Source of the DNA: Arcuatula senhousia
Lineage: Eukaryota > Mollusca > Bivalvia > Mytilida > Mytilidae
DNA length: 64,000 nucleotides
Direction: 5' to 3'
NCBI GenBank assembly: GCA_963971305.1
Contig: CAXARO010000157.1
Coordinates: 1 to 64,000, forward strand
Shown here: in pieces, positions 1-9,656 of the stretch
Layout: every line of letters begins with the position of its first letter
Numbering within the stretch: position 1 is the first letter of the stretch
Made by a program: the position numbers and the translations under genes
The notes under the pieces: model-generated
Database searches by the model: none
The model's input: the letters and a program-made list of their open reading frames with translations, nothing else
What the model was told of the DNA's origin: nothing

Positions 1-729
1 TAAAAATGTCATTAGGGCCTTATTGTGAACAGTTCAGATGTTTATTATTTTACCATTATTGATTGGCAATATGTTGCAAATGAAATTAAACGGTATTTAT
101 GAAAAAAATTTAAATGGCATTTCATTAATTTACCAGTTATTTTTTGGGGGGGGGATAAAATATACCTCTAAATACCAAAATAACTGTTACATATTTCGAA
201 GTAATAAAAATGGCTATACATGTATTTGTTTTGTTCATGGATTTAGAAAACTTGCCAAAAAGGAAACAAGGGACTCAACAAAGGGGGGTGACGTGTGGCC
301 CCCGTCGCGCTTATTAAGGTTTACTTTTTTATTCTAACCGAAATCTATTTTATATGGAGGTTCGGGTCCTTTGTCCCTTCCCTATATCTCCTATGCCAAC
401 TTAAGATTTCAATAAACATTTGACAATCTTTCATTGCTCAAAATAATGATAAACCTAAGTTAAAAAATTCAATTTCAATGTATATTTTGAATCAAATACT
501 TTTCTGTCTTTTTGATTTTTTACTTCTTATTCAATTCAATATTGTATTGGAAAGAGCAAAATAGAGGCTTGATCCAAGAAACACTAATATATTAAAATAG
601 ACATTATACATGTATAATAAAGCATAAGAATATAAATAAACATTTGAATGAGTATAAAAATACCGCTATACTTTATGTATATATTCTCAGATTTATAGTA
701 TATTTATTGATAAGTAATAATAGCATAAA
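1..729. other. AT-rich non-coding flank, no gene seen
   Basis: This stretch is AT-rich with homopolymer tracts, including a G run near 147-154, and has no coding sequence I can support. An open frame at 38-337 has low-complexity composition and no recognisable domain, so I treat it as chance. A tRNA B-box-like 11-mer at 359-369 has no matching A box or cloverleaf. Confidence 0.6.
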
Positions 730-784
730 TTAAAGAGTGTCTTTCTTCAACACAGTGTAGGAACGGAAGTGTACAGTTTTAGGG

Positions 785-922
785 TATATAAAGAAATGGT
801 GAAATGAACCATTCTAGATCGTACAATTTCTTTTACTTTTACACAAACTTTTACAAATGACACAAAAACGAAGAAGATGTACGATTGCCGTTCGCTTCAA
901 ATTTAAAGTAGACATAAAATAG
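785..922 (+). promoter_or_regulatory. TATA box plus mini-ORF in left arm
   Basis: TATATAAAG at 785-793 is followed 64 bases later by an ATG (857-859) in an ACAAATG context. The frame encodes 21 residues beginning MTQKRRRCTI and stops at 922. The arrangement looks like a core promoter and transcript start reading into the element. The peptide is too short and basic to assign, and a splice donor could follow it. Promoter activity is inference from the TATA match and its conservation in the other arm. Confidence 0.3.
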
Positions 923-1210
923 AATATAATATAACTCAATTACCTGTAATTGTTTGTGATGTCGAATAGAAATTTCAATCTGCACACTTGATTTTTAAAA
1001 AGCTCACTCCAAATTGATGTAAATAATCGGTTCGTGAACATAAATCGCATTCAACTCGTGATCATTGTGTATATGTATCCTCTCAAAAATCATTTCTGCA
1101 CATTCTTAACACGCACAAACGGGTTAATACATACAGGATTTTATTTAATTTGAACTTTATTCACCCAAGCCGTGTCTTAAAATCTGAGCGAAATCTATCG
1201 CAGTCATTGT

Positions 1211-1255
1211 ACAAAATCTATGGAGGACACTTCACAAAATCTATGGAGGACACTT
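1211..1255 (+). repeat. Two-copy 23-bp direct duplication
   Basis: ACAAAATCTATGGAGGACAC occurs twice at 23-bp spacing. The duplication is also present in the opposite arm, so it predates the divergence of the two arms. Confidence 0.85.
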
Positions 1256-1347
1256 TTCATAAAAAAACATATTTTCACAACATCTCCTGCGTCAGATGTA
1301 TAGTTCTTATTAAGCATTAAAGATACCAGAACATAAATAATTCATAT

Positions 1348-2360
1348 ACTCCAAAAAGAATCGTTTTCTCCAAGCTTATAGGTGTAGAACAGTTTTATAA
1401 ATTCAGCTCAGTTGACACCTACAGGATAATTAATATGTCAAAATAAATGAATAAATAAGGAAACAACATAACTGCTGAACTGGGATGATCAATCTTAATA
1501 ATACAAGACGGAAAGACATAACGAAGCACACGCCAGGGAAATTGAAGGTATTATCCTATATAATTTCCAAAACCCGGTCTTATAGCGCAAAATCTCCTTC
1601 TTCCATACCGAATAACCTGTCATTTAGAAGTAGCAGTTGCTGATCTTTTTCAGATCAAAACGGTTTTTTCTCCACGATTTGCTTCATAGATTTGCTTTAT
1701 AGTGGCTACATACTAGTATATAGTAAAAATATATGAATTAAAACAATTTTGGCGTGCTCAGAACAGGGTATGTTATACAACGTTCCCTTGTACATGTATA
1801 ACACGGTACGTTTTCCTGCAAATGTCTTGATTCTAACAAGGATCGGTCCAGAACAGGTCAATGACGGCGCACATGTTTATCCTAAATCATAGATAGTAGT
1901 ATCACATTAAAAGACATGTTGTTTAACTAGCAGTATATCTTATTAAAGAAGCCAAGTTTCAGTTCTGTATTCCAAAAACCTGGAAGGAGTTGCGTGACGA
2001 AGGATCAATTTGTCCTCAGGCTACCTGTGCGGCAACTATGCGGCAATCATATATCGCTAGTCCGAGAAGACTTGAATTTAAAATAGAATCATCGTAAATA
2101 CAAACCACATAACTTAAACAAACAAAAAAAAACATATTACAACCAAATCGCATAACGTGAAGTCTGAGTTAAACTAGTCGAAGCAGCCACCTTACATATC
2201 CACACGCTAGTATATGGGGCAAATAACTGAAAGAAATGAACAGGAACTACAATTGTAATTTATTGTTGTTAGACTTATTGCTGGTTTTGTGGCAAGTAAT
2301 AATAACCTGCAAATTGATTTTTTTATATAAAATATAAGATTATTAATATATGGTTTAAGG
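1348..2360. other. Non-coding interior of the inverted-repeat element
   Basis: No gene is seen. A partial, isolated copy of the tandem unit described at 2460-3065 lies at about 1950-2050, marked by AGTTTCAGTTCTGTATTCCA and GGAGTTGCGTGACGAAGGA. Confidence 0.55.
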
Positions 2361-2407
2361 GTAGGTACATTTCTAAACTAATTTGTAGGTACATTTCTAA
2401 ACTAATT
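2361..2407 (+). repeat. Two-copy 24-bp direct repeat
   Basis: GTAGGTACATTTCTAAACTA is present at 2361 and again at 2385, in tandem. Confidence 0.85.
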
Positions 2408-2459
2408 CTTAGGTTAGTTTGGCTGACACAAAAATTAAATTTTCAGTTCCATTTTCAAA

Positions 2460-3065
2460 ATAACCTGGTACAATATGCCCTATGGCTACATATGTATCCC
2501 AGCCGCTTGGGGCATCTACATACACACTGCAACTACTGAGCCAAGATTCAGTTCTACAGGTTTTGTTACAAAGGAATAATTAGCCCTTAGGATACCTATG
2601 CAGCCCAGCCCCTAGGGGCATTATAAAAACTAAGAAACCTTTGGCAGGATCTACATCCTTAGTGCAATAACTCAGTCAAGTTTCAATTCTGTATTCCAAA
2701 TATCCTGGGAGGAGTTGCGTGACGAAGGAATAAATTACCCTCAGCTACCTGTGCACCCCAGCCCTAAGGGGCATTATCAAAATTCAGAAACCTTCAGCAA
2801 AATCTACACCCATAGTGTAACCACTGAGTCAAGTTTCAGGGGAGGAGTTGGGTAACGAAGGAATAATGTGCCCTTAGGTTACCTATACAACCCAGCCCCT
2901 AGGCCGGGGGAGGTATTATAAAAATTCCGAAACCTTCGGCACAATCCCTAACCACAATACAATCAATGACCCAAGTTTCATTTTTCTACTCCCAGTGGTT
3001 TCAGAGATTATCCTGGACATTAACGCCATACGTACGCCGACATACGAAAAACATTATCCCCGCGC
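2460..3065 (+). repeat. Degenerate tandem repeat, unit ~105-155 bp
   Basis: Four diverged copies share an ordered set of blocks: GCCCTTAGGnTACCTATGCA, CCCAGCCCCTAGGGGCATTA, CAGAAACCTTCGGCAAAATC, then an ACTGAGTCAAGTTTCA block, then GGAGTTGCGTGACGAAGGAA. Block starts at about 2477, 2583, 2736 and 2871 give unequal spacing caused by internal deletions. The 2608-2619 segment is a perfect GCCCCTAGGGGC palindrome. The end of the array runs into a GCCGACATACGAAAAACATT block. I recall similar sequence dispersed in bivalve genomes, which is unverified here. Confidence 0.7.
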
Positions 3066-3379
3066 TTTCGCTAGCATGAGTATAACGAGAATGAACGTTC
3101 TTAAAGAGTTCAACAGTTCCTGCTTGATATGAAGCACATCCGTCACTTTGTCAGCACTCGATAAAGTGCATGTGGCAGTTTTCAGACGACCCCTCATAGA
3201 AGACCATTATGGTTTTAGGATCAGGGGACAATTTTAATCTGATAAAGACTTTTGTAGAACAAATGGAGATTTTTGTAGAGTTTAATGAGCTGAAGGTTTT
3301 AGCAAGCAACTGATTTTCTCTATCTGAAATAGTTTGCATTCTATTGGGCAAAAAAAAAACAGGGAAAATCGCTATTTAT
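3066..3379. other. Non-coding, repeat-like sequence
   Basis: No supported gene. The block TTTTGTAGAACAAATGGAG (about 3249) is echoed at about 3442 (CTTTTGTAGAACTTTTG) and on the other strand at about 4322, indicating dispersed-repeat material. The minus-strand open frame at 3151-3351 overlaps this block and is not treated as a gene. Confidence 0.45.
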
Positions 3380-3765
3380 GTCCTTTAAAGGGCTATAACC
3401 GCTATAAAGGGTAATCTGACGACTTCGCCCAATGGAGGCTTTTGTAGAACTTTTGATTCCAAAGACCCTAAGAATCTTTTGATATTTTGTATCTGTTATA
3501 GTTGCTGAGTTATAACCCATTTTAAATAAGTCTACCCTATGTTCTATTTTTAGTAACAGTGGTCATGTTTTTTATCGAATCAATTCAAAATGAACTTCGT
3601 TTGTTACCAACTTGTCAAATATCAATCCTGTAAAGTTTCAGTTAAATTGGTTAAGTGGTTTTAGAGGAGAAGATTTTAAAAATTGTTAACGGACGACGAC
3701 GACAGACGCATATATAGTGATTGCATAAACTTACATGACAATGTCCAATTGGGCTAGAATTATTT
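3380..3765 (+). repeat. Mytilid-type dispersed repeat tail
   Basis: The segment contains AAGGGCTATAACCGCTATAA, GTAAAGTTTCAGTTAAATTG, GTGGTTTTAGAGGAGAAGAT and an ACGGACGACGACGACAGACG terminus. This order resembles abundant non-coding dispersed repeats I recall from mussel genomic sequence. The assignment is by recollection only. It is nested inside the inverted-repeat element. Confidence 0.5.
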
Positions 3766-5080
3766 TTTGGTCAAAATATCAAAACTAGATATATGGTGAA
3801 TTTGATCAGATGTGATACGAGAAAAGGCTTCAGCTAGCATCATAATTGATTTTGATATTTACATGTGTACATTAAGTTGTTTGCTGTCAACTTTGCCTGT
3901 TGATAGCAACCAGACATGTATCAGATTCGCATCAATAGCAAAAAGGCATTTTTCGAATCGCACCTGGTAAATCAGTGTCTTTTTGTTACAATCGAACATT
4001 TCACGTAGTTTCGAAGCGATAGTTTTGGTTTGGGTCACGTGTAAAACTCCACCAAGAACTAGTTTGCTTGCTAAAATGTTCGGCATTGTTCTTCGTAAAC
4101 TAGACAATTTTTAAATAATCACACGAAATAGTAAGTTAGGCCACCTCTCTCCAAAAGATTTTACTGATCAAACTTTTCGACGAGGTTGAATAAAAATTGT
4201 ACGCATAAAGCATATTTTTAATTTGGTTGAAGAAAAAAAAGCCTAAAAATACATCAGAGTTAAGCCTTTTAAAAACAGAATAAAGAGAAAGGTGTCTGAA
4301 TCTACAGTCTGTCCGTTCAGCTCTACAAAAGTCTCCTTTGGTGGAAATTTAGCCCTTTTTGCAGCAGTGTCTTTTCCGTATAAAAAAGTATAAACTGATT
4401 ATCAAAAGTAAATCCCACTTGCAGGCACCATCAGAATAATAAGATTTAGCTTTTATCATAAAAAAAGTTTATGATTTCTGTTTTTGTATTGAAATTACCG
4501 AAGTGATTCGACCTGAGATTCAAGGTCAATAGTGCTAAAGTTGCAAGTTTTATCAACTGGATGCCTTTAAACAGTTCATGAGATAATAAAGTGTGCATAT
4601 ATTTGATAAACTTTCTGTCATTTAAAGATATATACTCTGTGTCAAAAGATGAAAATGTAGATATGTTGGTCTTCAACTGAGGCATATATGCACAAAGCTT
4701 CATCAGCTATACGTGCAGTACGTGAGCTAGGAAGTACTTATGAAATTTAACAGCGATAGTTAATATAAAGCAATCGTAAGGTCCATGTTTCTGTAGAATA
4801 AGAAACTTTATAATGTTCAAATAGAAATTAAAGGGTTCTCAATAACTATTTCATGTATACTTGTACTTAATCCATCCAACGTTTTGTAAGTCAGGAAGAA
4901 ACGTGCTCGAAAATCTCCATTTGATACAGCACATGACAAGAAACACTTTTTATATATTGGAATACATGTGCATATGCGTATACGATATATGTTTGAATAA
5001 AAAAAATATTCCCATCACTGGATTTATAAAATATTTTATCTTTATTTCATATGCCTACTCATAATTTTCTTAAAATAATT
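3766..5080. other. Non-coding interior, no gene seen
   Basis: AT-rich sequence with only short open frames (3859-4107, 4446-4703, 4861-5064), none with a recognisable domain. No promoter, tRNA or tandem structure was seen. Confidence 0.5.
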
Positions 5081-5676
5081 ATATGAATTATTTATGTTCT
5101 GGCATTATTCATGCCATATGAAAATTACATCTGACGCCGCTGATGTTGTGAAAATATGTTTTTATGAAAACTGTCCTCCATAGATTTTGTGAAGTGTCCT
5201 CCATAGATTTTGTACAATGACTGCGATAGATTTCGCTCAGATTTTAAAACACGGCTTGGGTGAATAAAGTTCAAATTAAATAAAATCCTGTATGTATTAA
5301 CCCGTTTGTGCATGTGAAGAATGTGCAGAAATGATTTTTGAGAGGATACATATACACAATGATCACGAGTTGAATGCGATTTATGTTCACGAACCGATTA
5401 TTTACATCAATTTGGAGTGAACTTTTGAAAAATCAAGTGTGCAGATTGAAATTTCTATTTGACATCACAAACAATTACAGGTAATTGAGTTATATCATAT
5501 TCTATGTTATGTGTTCTTAAAATTTGAAGCGAACGACAATCGTACATCTTCTTCGTTTTTGTGTCATTTGAAAAAGTTTGTGTAAAAGTAAAAGAAATTG
5601 TACGATCTAGAATGGTTCATTTCACCATTTCTTTATATACCCTAAAACTGTACACTTCCGTTCCTACACTGTGTTC
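5081..5676 (-). repeat. Right arm of long inverted repeat
   Basis: This is the reverse complement of 749-1347. It keeps the two-copy 23-bp duplication (about 5168-5213 here), the TATA box (5631-5639, minus) and the mini-ORF start (ATG at 5567, minus). An open frame at 5125-5313 on the minus strand lies wholly within the arm and is not considered a gene. Confidence 0.85.
5517..5639 (-). promoter_or_regulatory. TATA box plus mini-ORF in right arm
   Basis: This is the mirror copy of the left-arm arrangement: TATATAAAG at 5631-5639 (minus) and an ATG at 5567. The frame is MTQKRRRCTIVVRFKF and then stops at 5517-5519, five codons earlier than in the left arm. The single A-to-V change and the early stop argue against strong coding constraint. 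Confidence 0.3.
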
Positions 5677-5803
5677 AAAGGCTTCTTTAAAAAAAAGACC
5701 AAGACTTAAATATGGTTAGGATTTAGGATTCAATATTTCTGCGATTAATTCATCTGAAATACTAAATTTATTTGTAAAAGGGTTTAACCAGGTATGTTTT
5801 GTC

Positions 5804-6240
5804 TCAAAGTTTTATACTGGTGGCAAAGTATATTAAGAAGTGTGTTCCATCTTCCACTTGTTTTTTACAAAATTTACAATATCTTTCTAGTGGTGGAGTT
5901 TTAGGTTTTAAATACCTACCTGTTTCAATGGCTAAAATTAAGAATAGGCGCTTATTCTTAATTTTGTTAATTTGTTTCTCATTTCTATTGGGACACTAAT
6001 GTTCAAATAATCTTGCAATTTTAATTCTCTGAAGGTTTTACTGTAAAATAAGAGTTTTCCTGAAGATTCATTTTTCATATTAGAAAATTCAGTTAATATT
6101 TGGGATTTTTTAAAAAAAAATCTTGTATTTTAGCTTTAAATACTATTTTTTGAGACGTCCATAGTATAAATATATGTTTAAAATTTTAGTTAAGCATTGT
6201 GACCAAAATATTTCTTTATCTATATCTACTTTGACCACCT
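5804..6240 (-). pseudogene. Decayed non-LTR retrotransposon C-terminal region
   Basis: Read on the minus strand, three overlapping frames join into a recognisable LINE-type C-terminus. About 6240-6125 gives DKEIFWSQCLTKI. About 6105-5955 gives GKLLFYSKTFRELKLQDYL, then MRNKLTKLRISAYS. After a frameshift, 5950-5807 gives LAIETGRY, ERYCKFCKKQVEDGTHFL and a TGA at 5804-5806. The 'LTKLRISAHxLxIETGRY...C.FC...VEDE.HFL..C' pattern is the post-reverse-transcriptase region with a CCHC-like knuckle found in many bivalve and other metazoan LINE proteins. At least two frameshifts and loss of the last cysteine (YF follows HFLI) show it is dead. The reverse transcriptase itself is absent, and the remnant is not obviously 5'-truncated in the usual LINE way because the 5' part is simply unrecognisable. 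Confidence 0.75.
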
Positions 6241-7080
6241 TTCTACATATATATCAGTCAAAGCGCCATAACTCCAGACGTCAAAATTTCTTGATTTCAA
6301 TTTAAATCAAAGTACCGTTGGTACCGTGTACTTGGAAGTCACATTTGAACGAAGGCAAGCGATTTGTCTTGTGATTTTTAACTATTTCGACAAAAGAAGG
6401 CAATTACTGAATTTAGATATATCTTATTTCAATGATTTATGTATGATTGATTCATGCTTTCTTACAACGATATGAAATCGAAATAACTACATGTATTTTT
6501 CGGTAACTTTTATCTGAGGAAATCATTAGTTTAATTATCTCAGCTTTTATATAAAGCATTAATGGTTTTAATTTCTATAATTTGTATATTCCCGCTAAAA
6601 TATATTTCCCAATCGCAAAGATGACTAAAGTCACGTGATACACAAAATGTAGTTTTTAAAAGGTTATGAAAAATATAGCAAATACTATATCATCTATTAA
6701 AACGAAATAAATAAACAAATCAAGTAATAATAAGGGGTTATACTAAAATAAATAAGAAAGCTCGTCGACCAAAAAACAATAAACACACTTCTACCGGAGA
6801 GCGGATGCACAATAGAGTAGGTTATAACACGGTCTCGGGAAAGTCTCGTGAAATGGATTTCTCCGAAATCATTACTATACTTTGGAAGTCCTTGACTTCC
6901 AAGTAAATATCACAATGGGAAACAGCCAGCAGTCTTCAACATGACAAGAAGTCACTGCTCGCCGTCTTGCATTGGCCCAAGACTATAATACAATACATAG
7001 GATTCAAACAAATCCCTATGTTTAAATTATTAACAAAAGACCCATTTCTGGACACAGAACAAAAAAAACAAAAACAAAAA
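6241..7080. other. Non-coding, no gene seen
   Basis: AT-rich sequence. A short coding-like run on the plus strand at about 6950-7020 (ARRLALAQDYNTIHRIQ) is preceded by MGNSQQSST and a stop. It could be another decayed element, but no family is recognised. Nothing else is supported. Confidence 0.45.
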
Positions 7081-7116
7081 TAGTTGACAGGGACCAACAA
7101 AAGCTTAGACAAGAAT

Positions 7117-7160
7117 TCCTGGCTTAGGACAGGTGCATATAAAATGTGGCAGGGTTAAAC
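7117..7160 (-). repeat. Conserved 3' block of a mytilid dispersed element
   Basis: On the minus strand the order is GTTTAACCCTGCCACATTTT followed by GCACCTGTCCTAAGCCAGGA. It closely resembles the block 'TTTAACNCCGCCACAT...TGCCTGTCCCAAGTCAGGAG' that I recall in very many mussel transcripts and genomic repeats. It lies 273 bases downstream of the possible ORF tail at 7433-7561 on the same strand, so both may belong to one retroelement copy. Recognition is from memory. Confidence 0.55.
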
Positions 7161-7432
7161 TAGTTGGGCCCAACTTTCTCACTATTGTTAATCTTGTACA
7201 AAGCAAAAAAAAACACACTTTAAAAATCAAATCGGTTAAAGTTCAATTCACCAACAGAGAGCCTGAGACAAGAGCTAGCACTGTATACGAGAACAGCGAG
7301 ACGCAAAGTAACTATCTTAAGAACTCTCTCAGTTACTGACAGCTAGCTAAGAAGTATCGACTGATGTAAAAAAAAAATCAAACATCGATTCTAAATCCAA
7401 CATAACACTTCAAACCACTAATCATAAATGAT

Positions 7433-7561
7433 TTATAATAGTGTTATATCATCACACAAATCAGCGTCGTCGTCTGATTTGGAACGTTGGTATACTATAT
7501 GTTCAAGTTCCTTCAACATTTTGTCTAAGAATTGTAATCCAGAATAATAAACAAAGTGTGT
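7433..7561 (-). pseudogene. Possible retroelement ORF tail or terminal exon
   Basis: On the minus strand a frame is open from a TGA (just above 7561) to a TAA at 7433-7435. Its C-terminal part from the ATG at 7519 encodes 28 residues, MLKELEHIVYQRSKSDDDAD then LCDDITLL. Charged, low-AT-bias composition and GACGACGACGC codons stand out from the AT-rich surroundings. An acceptor-like pyrimidine stretch ending ATTCTTAG would start an exon at 7524. The nearby 3' element block suggests a transposon ORF end rather than a host gene. No domain is recognised. Confidence 0.25.
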
Positions 7562-8611
7562 TCAATATGTGAAAGAATGGAAATTTCAGATGTTGCTTAT
7601 ATGATAAGGTGTAGTTTTCACAAATGTCATTATACCAATAGAAAAAGTGTGACACAGCATCCACATTTTGCCTCTTTGTGACCCTAACTGTACATGCATT
7701 CAGTAACGTTTACCATTCAAACTTTGATTTTAATAGAAGATCAATAAAATATGTCAAGTTTAAGAATATCCTATATGATTTTAAGTAGTACTCCACCTAA
7801 AAATCATGCAAAATTGAAGAAAAGTGATTCATCGATAAAAAGGCTACAGTGGTTTATTTTAACAAAAGATAGTTCAAAGTATACAAAATAAGAAATACAT
7901 AACAATTTGCTCATAACTGTCTGGTCCTGGGAGAAATCTTGCCATTTTGTTACAATGGTTTCTATTGAAATTATTGACAGTTTTAAGAGTTATCTCCCTT
8001 TCTTACAATTTTCCAATGCATTCTATATATTTGTTTTCTCTCAGGACCAACGCTAGTTTGGAAAAAGAGTACAAAATATCGGATCAGGGTGCTAGTAGGA
8101 GTAACATATCAAAAATAAAGTGGTGTAGGCTTTCCACCCATGAATCGATTTTTTCATGGTTCCTATAAAAAGTGGTACTTAAATGAATGAAAGATATATG
8201 AATGGCTGTAATTTTTAAGAAGGCGTGTACATATGAATCGGGTGTGTACAAAATTTCTAGGCCGTACACTTGTACCTTTGAATACTTGGTGTTCCCACGC
8301 CTTGCCATGATAGGTTCTCCCTTCTTTTGATTGCTTGGGTTTTTTGTAATATTCTATTACATTTGACATGATTGATTGTAAAGATGCAGTTTTGCGGCAT
8401 TTCTTAGGACAATGTTGAAGACCCGGGTTGGAGATCTTACATATATTCTGATTTTTCAGAGTGAATTTCAATTCATAAACATCACCACTTTTTCAACTCA
8501 TCTACTTATCAATGGTTATTTTTTAACTATTTTTAAAATATCAAAAGTTTATGAAAACATGTTTATAATATAAGAAACTGTAAGTTAAATTAAATATTTT
8601 TTATGTTTAAA
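7562..8611. other. Non-coding, with a molluscan AGTTATCTCCCTT motif
   Basis: The only recognised element is AGTTATCTCCCTT at 7988-8000, a 13-mer I recall as extremely common in molluscan non-coding DNA and interspersed repeats. Overlapping open frames at 7947-8168 (plus), 8084-8308 and 8163-8471 (both minus) have no recognisable domain. The last contains a CPKKC run but nothing diagnostic. Confidence 0.45.
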
Positions 8612-9099
8612 ACTGTCCGGAAAACCCCTTACGGAAAATAAGGTGTTGAGTGATATTTCGGACAGTAAATAAAATTATAATTTCCCATTCCTTTATAGAA
8701 AGATACACCAGTGAAAATAATATATTTTTCACTTTTGATGTTTATATAAGAGAAGACAAAAAGAGACATCTCTCTTTATTGTATAACTTGTTCTCACGCT
8801 GCCAGAACAATCTGCAACCCTCTCTGCATAACAGTTTGGACTGTCCGATGATACCTATAAAGAAATTGCATAGTCCGATAATACCACCAACCAGTGGACG
8901 ATATTACCCTATTTTGTCCGGTTCAACCCTTTGTCAGATAGACATGATTATCTTGGATTTTACATCAAAAAGTAAGTAGAGAGCAAAGGTGTGCCGCATG
9001 AAATTGTTTAACAGATATAGCTCTAATTGTATTTACTGTCCCCTTTTCAATAGACTTCCGCATGAGTGCACAAATCGGACATACGTCCAAGTGTGTCCG
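8612..9099. repeat. Cluster of GTCCG/CGGAC motifs
   Basis: In an AT-rich stretch the pentamer GTCCG or its complement occurs seven times (8615, 8659, 8843, 8873, 8916, 9076, 9095). Two form an inverted pair, ACTGTCCG (8612-8619) and CGGACAGT (8659-8666). Two lie in a 13-bp direct repeat, GTCCGATGATACC (8843) and GTCCGATAATACC (8873). An open frame of 109 codons at 8650-8979 crosses the cluster and shows no known domain. Confidence 0.4.
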
Positions 9100-9128
9100 A
9101 TAAATGGCACACTTACTCTACCCATAGA

Positions 9129-9144
9129 CATAGACATGTCTATG
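9129..9144. repeat. 16-bp perfect palindrome
   Basis: CATAGACATGTCTATG reads identically on both strands. The half CATAGACA also precedes it in part (TAGACATAGACATG), so it may have arisen by slippage. Confidence 0.8.
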
Positions 9145-9374
9145 CTCTACCATACTAGTAAATAATCTTGGGACAGATGTTTTCCCTTGGAAGTAGAGGA
9201 CAGATTATTTATCTCCAATTTTTTTTTTTAGAGATTATTTATTTACAAGAACTGCCACTCACCCCCGTCAGAATCAAATATGTCATCCCCTAAAATATAT
9301 CTGCGGGTGCTTATCAGGTTGAACCTGCATCATATTACTAAATCTACAATAAATAATCTTCAAAAAATTGTATA

Positions 9375-9656
9375 AGGGACGGACCATTTAACTTGAAGGG
9401 GGGGCCTTGGTTTTTTGTTTTGATCAGAAATTTTTTTTCCGCGCAAAGCGCGGACAGAATATTTATTTTTCGAAGGCCTCGCGACATAATATTTTTTTCA
9501 TTATCAGCATTATTTTTATAGTAGAAATCCTTCTTCAGAATATTTTTTTCTTACCTTCAGCTGCCAAAATATTTTTTTCAGTCAAAAATTATTTTCAGAA
9601 TATTTTTTTAGGAAAAAACCAAGCCCCCCCCCCTTCAAGTTAAATGGTCGGTCCCT
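9375..9656. mobile_element. 282-bp MITE with 43-45 bp terminal inverted repeats
   Basis: The left end AGGGACGGACCATTTAACTT, then GAAGGGGGGG and CCTTGGTTTTTTG (9375-9417), is matched by its near-perfect reverse complement at 9612-9656. The core is T-rich, with repeated AATATTTTTTTC units and a short palindrome CCGCGCAAAGCGCGG at 9439-9453. There is no transposase. Length, TIRs and AT-rich core fit a non-autonomous DNA transposon. The G-rich 'GGACGGACCATTT...GGGGGG' end is one I recall from several marine invertebrates. Target duplication is unclear; TA is possible at the left. An open frame at 9407-9643 is a by-product of the T-rich core. Confidence 0.8.

Larger units (their letters stand above)
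749..1347 (+). repeat. Left arm of long inverted repeat
   Basis: This arm begins AACACAGTGTAGGAACGG and ends CCAGAACATAAATAATTCAT. Its reverse complement is at 5081-5676. It contains, reading inward, a TATATAAAG box, a short ATG frame and a 23-bp direct duplication at 1211-1255. Differences from the right arm cluster near 905-920 and 1285-1325. The rest aligns almost base for base, which suggests recent origin or conversion between the arms. Confidence 0.85.
730..5690. mobile_element. 4.9-kb element bounded by ~600-bp inverted repeats (foldback/TIR-type)
   Basis: Two long arms, 749-1347 and 5081-5676, are reverse complements of each other at high identity, with only scattered substitutions and small indels by eye. 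They enclose about 3.7 kb. The match weakens outward, but TTAAAGA at 730-736 faces TCTTTAA at 5684-5690, so TTAA may be the target site on each side. The interior holds degenerate tandem repeats (2460-3065) and dispersed-repeat sequence (3380-3765) and shows no transposase. The structure suits a non-autonomous foldback or long-TIR DNA transposon that has collected other repeats. An inverted segmental duplication is the main alternative. Superfamily is undetermined: the ends do not begin with the CCC typical of piggyBac. Confidence 0.6.

Noticed and set aside
38..337. 99-codon plus-strand open frame
   Set aside because: Low-complexity composition, runs through a G tract, no domain and no gene context.
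359..369. GGTTCGGGTCC, one base from a tRNA B box
   Set aside because: No A box at suitable distance, no acceptor or anticodon stem. An isolated match.
5125..5313. 62-codon minus-strand frame
   Set aside because: Lies wholly inside the right inverted arm, is repeat-driven and has no domain.
730..5690. piggyBac assignment for the TTAA-flanked inverted-repeat element
   Set aside because: TTAA is present at both edges, but the termini lack the usual CCC start, the TIRs are far longer than typical, and no transposase is seen.
8163..8471. 102-codon minus-strand frame with a CPKKC run, and the overlapping 74-codon frame at 8084-8308
   Set aside because: No recognisable family. The two overlap in different frames, and splice signals are not convincing. 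Expression data would be needed.
8650..8979. 109-codon plus-strand frame
   Set aside because: No domain, crosses the GTCCG motif cluster, and its composition follows the local AT-rich DNA.
9407..9643. 78-codon frame rich in Phe and Ile
   Set aside because: It is the translation of the T-rich MITE core and its terminal repeats.
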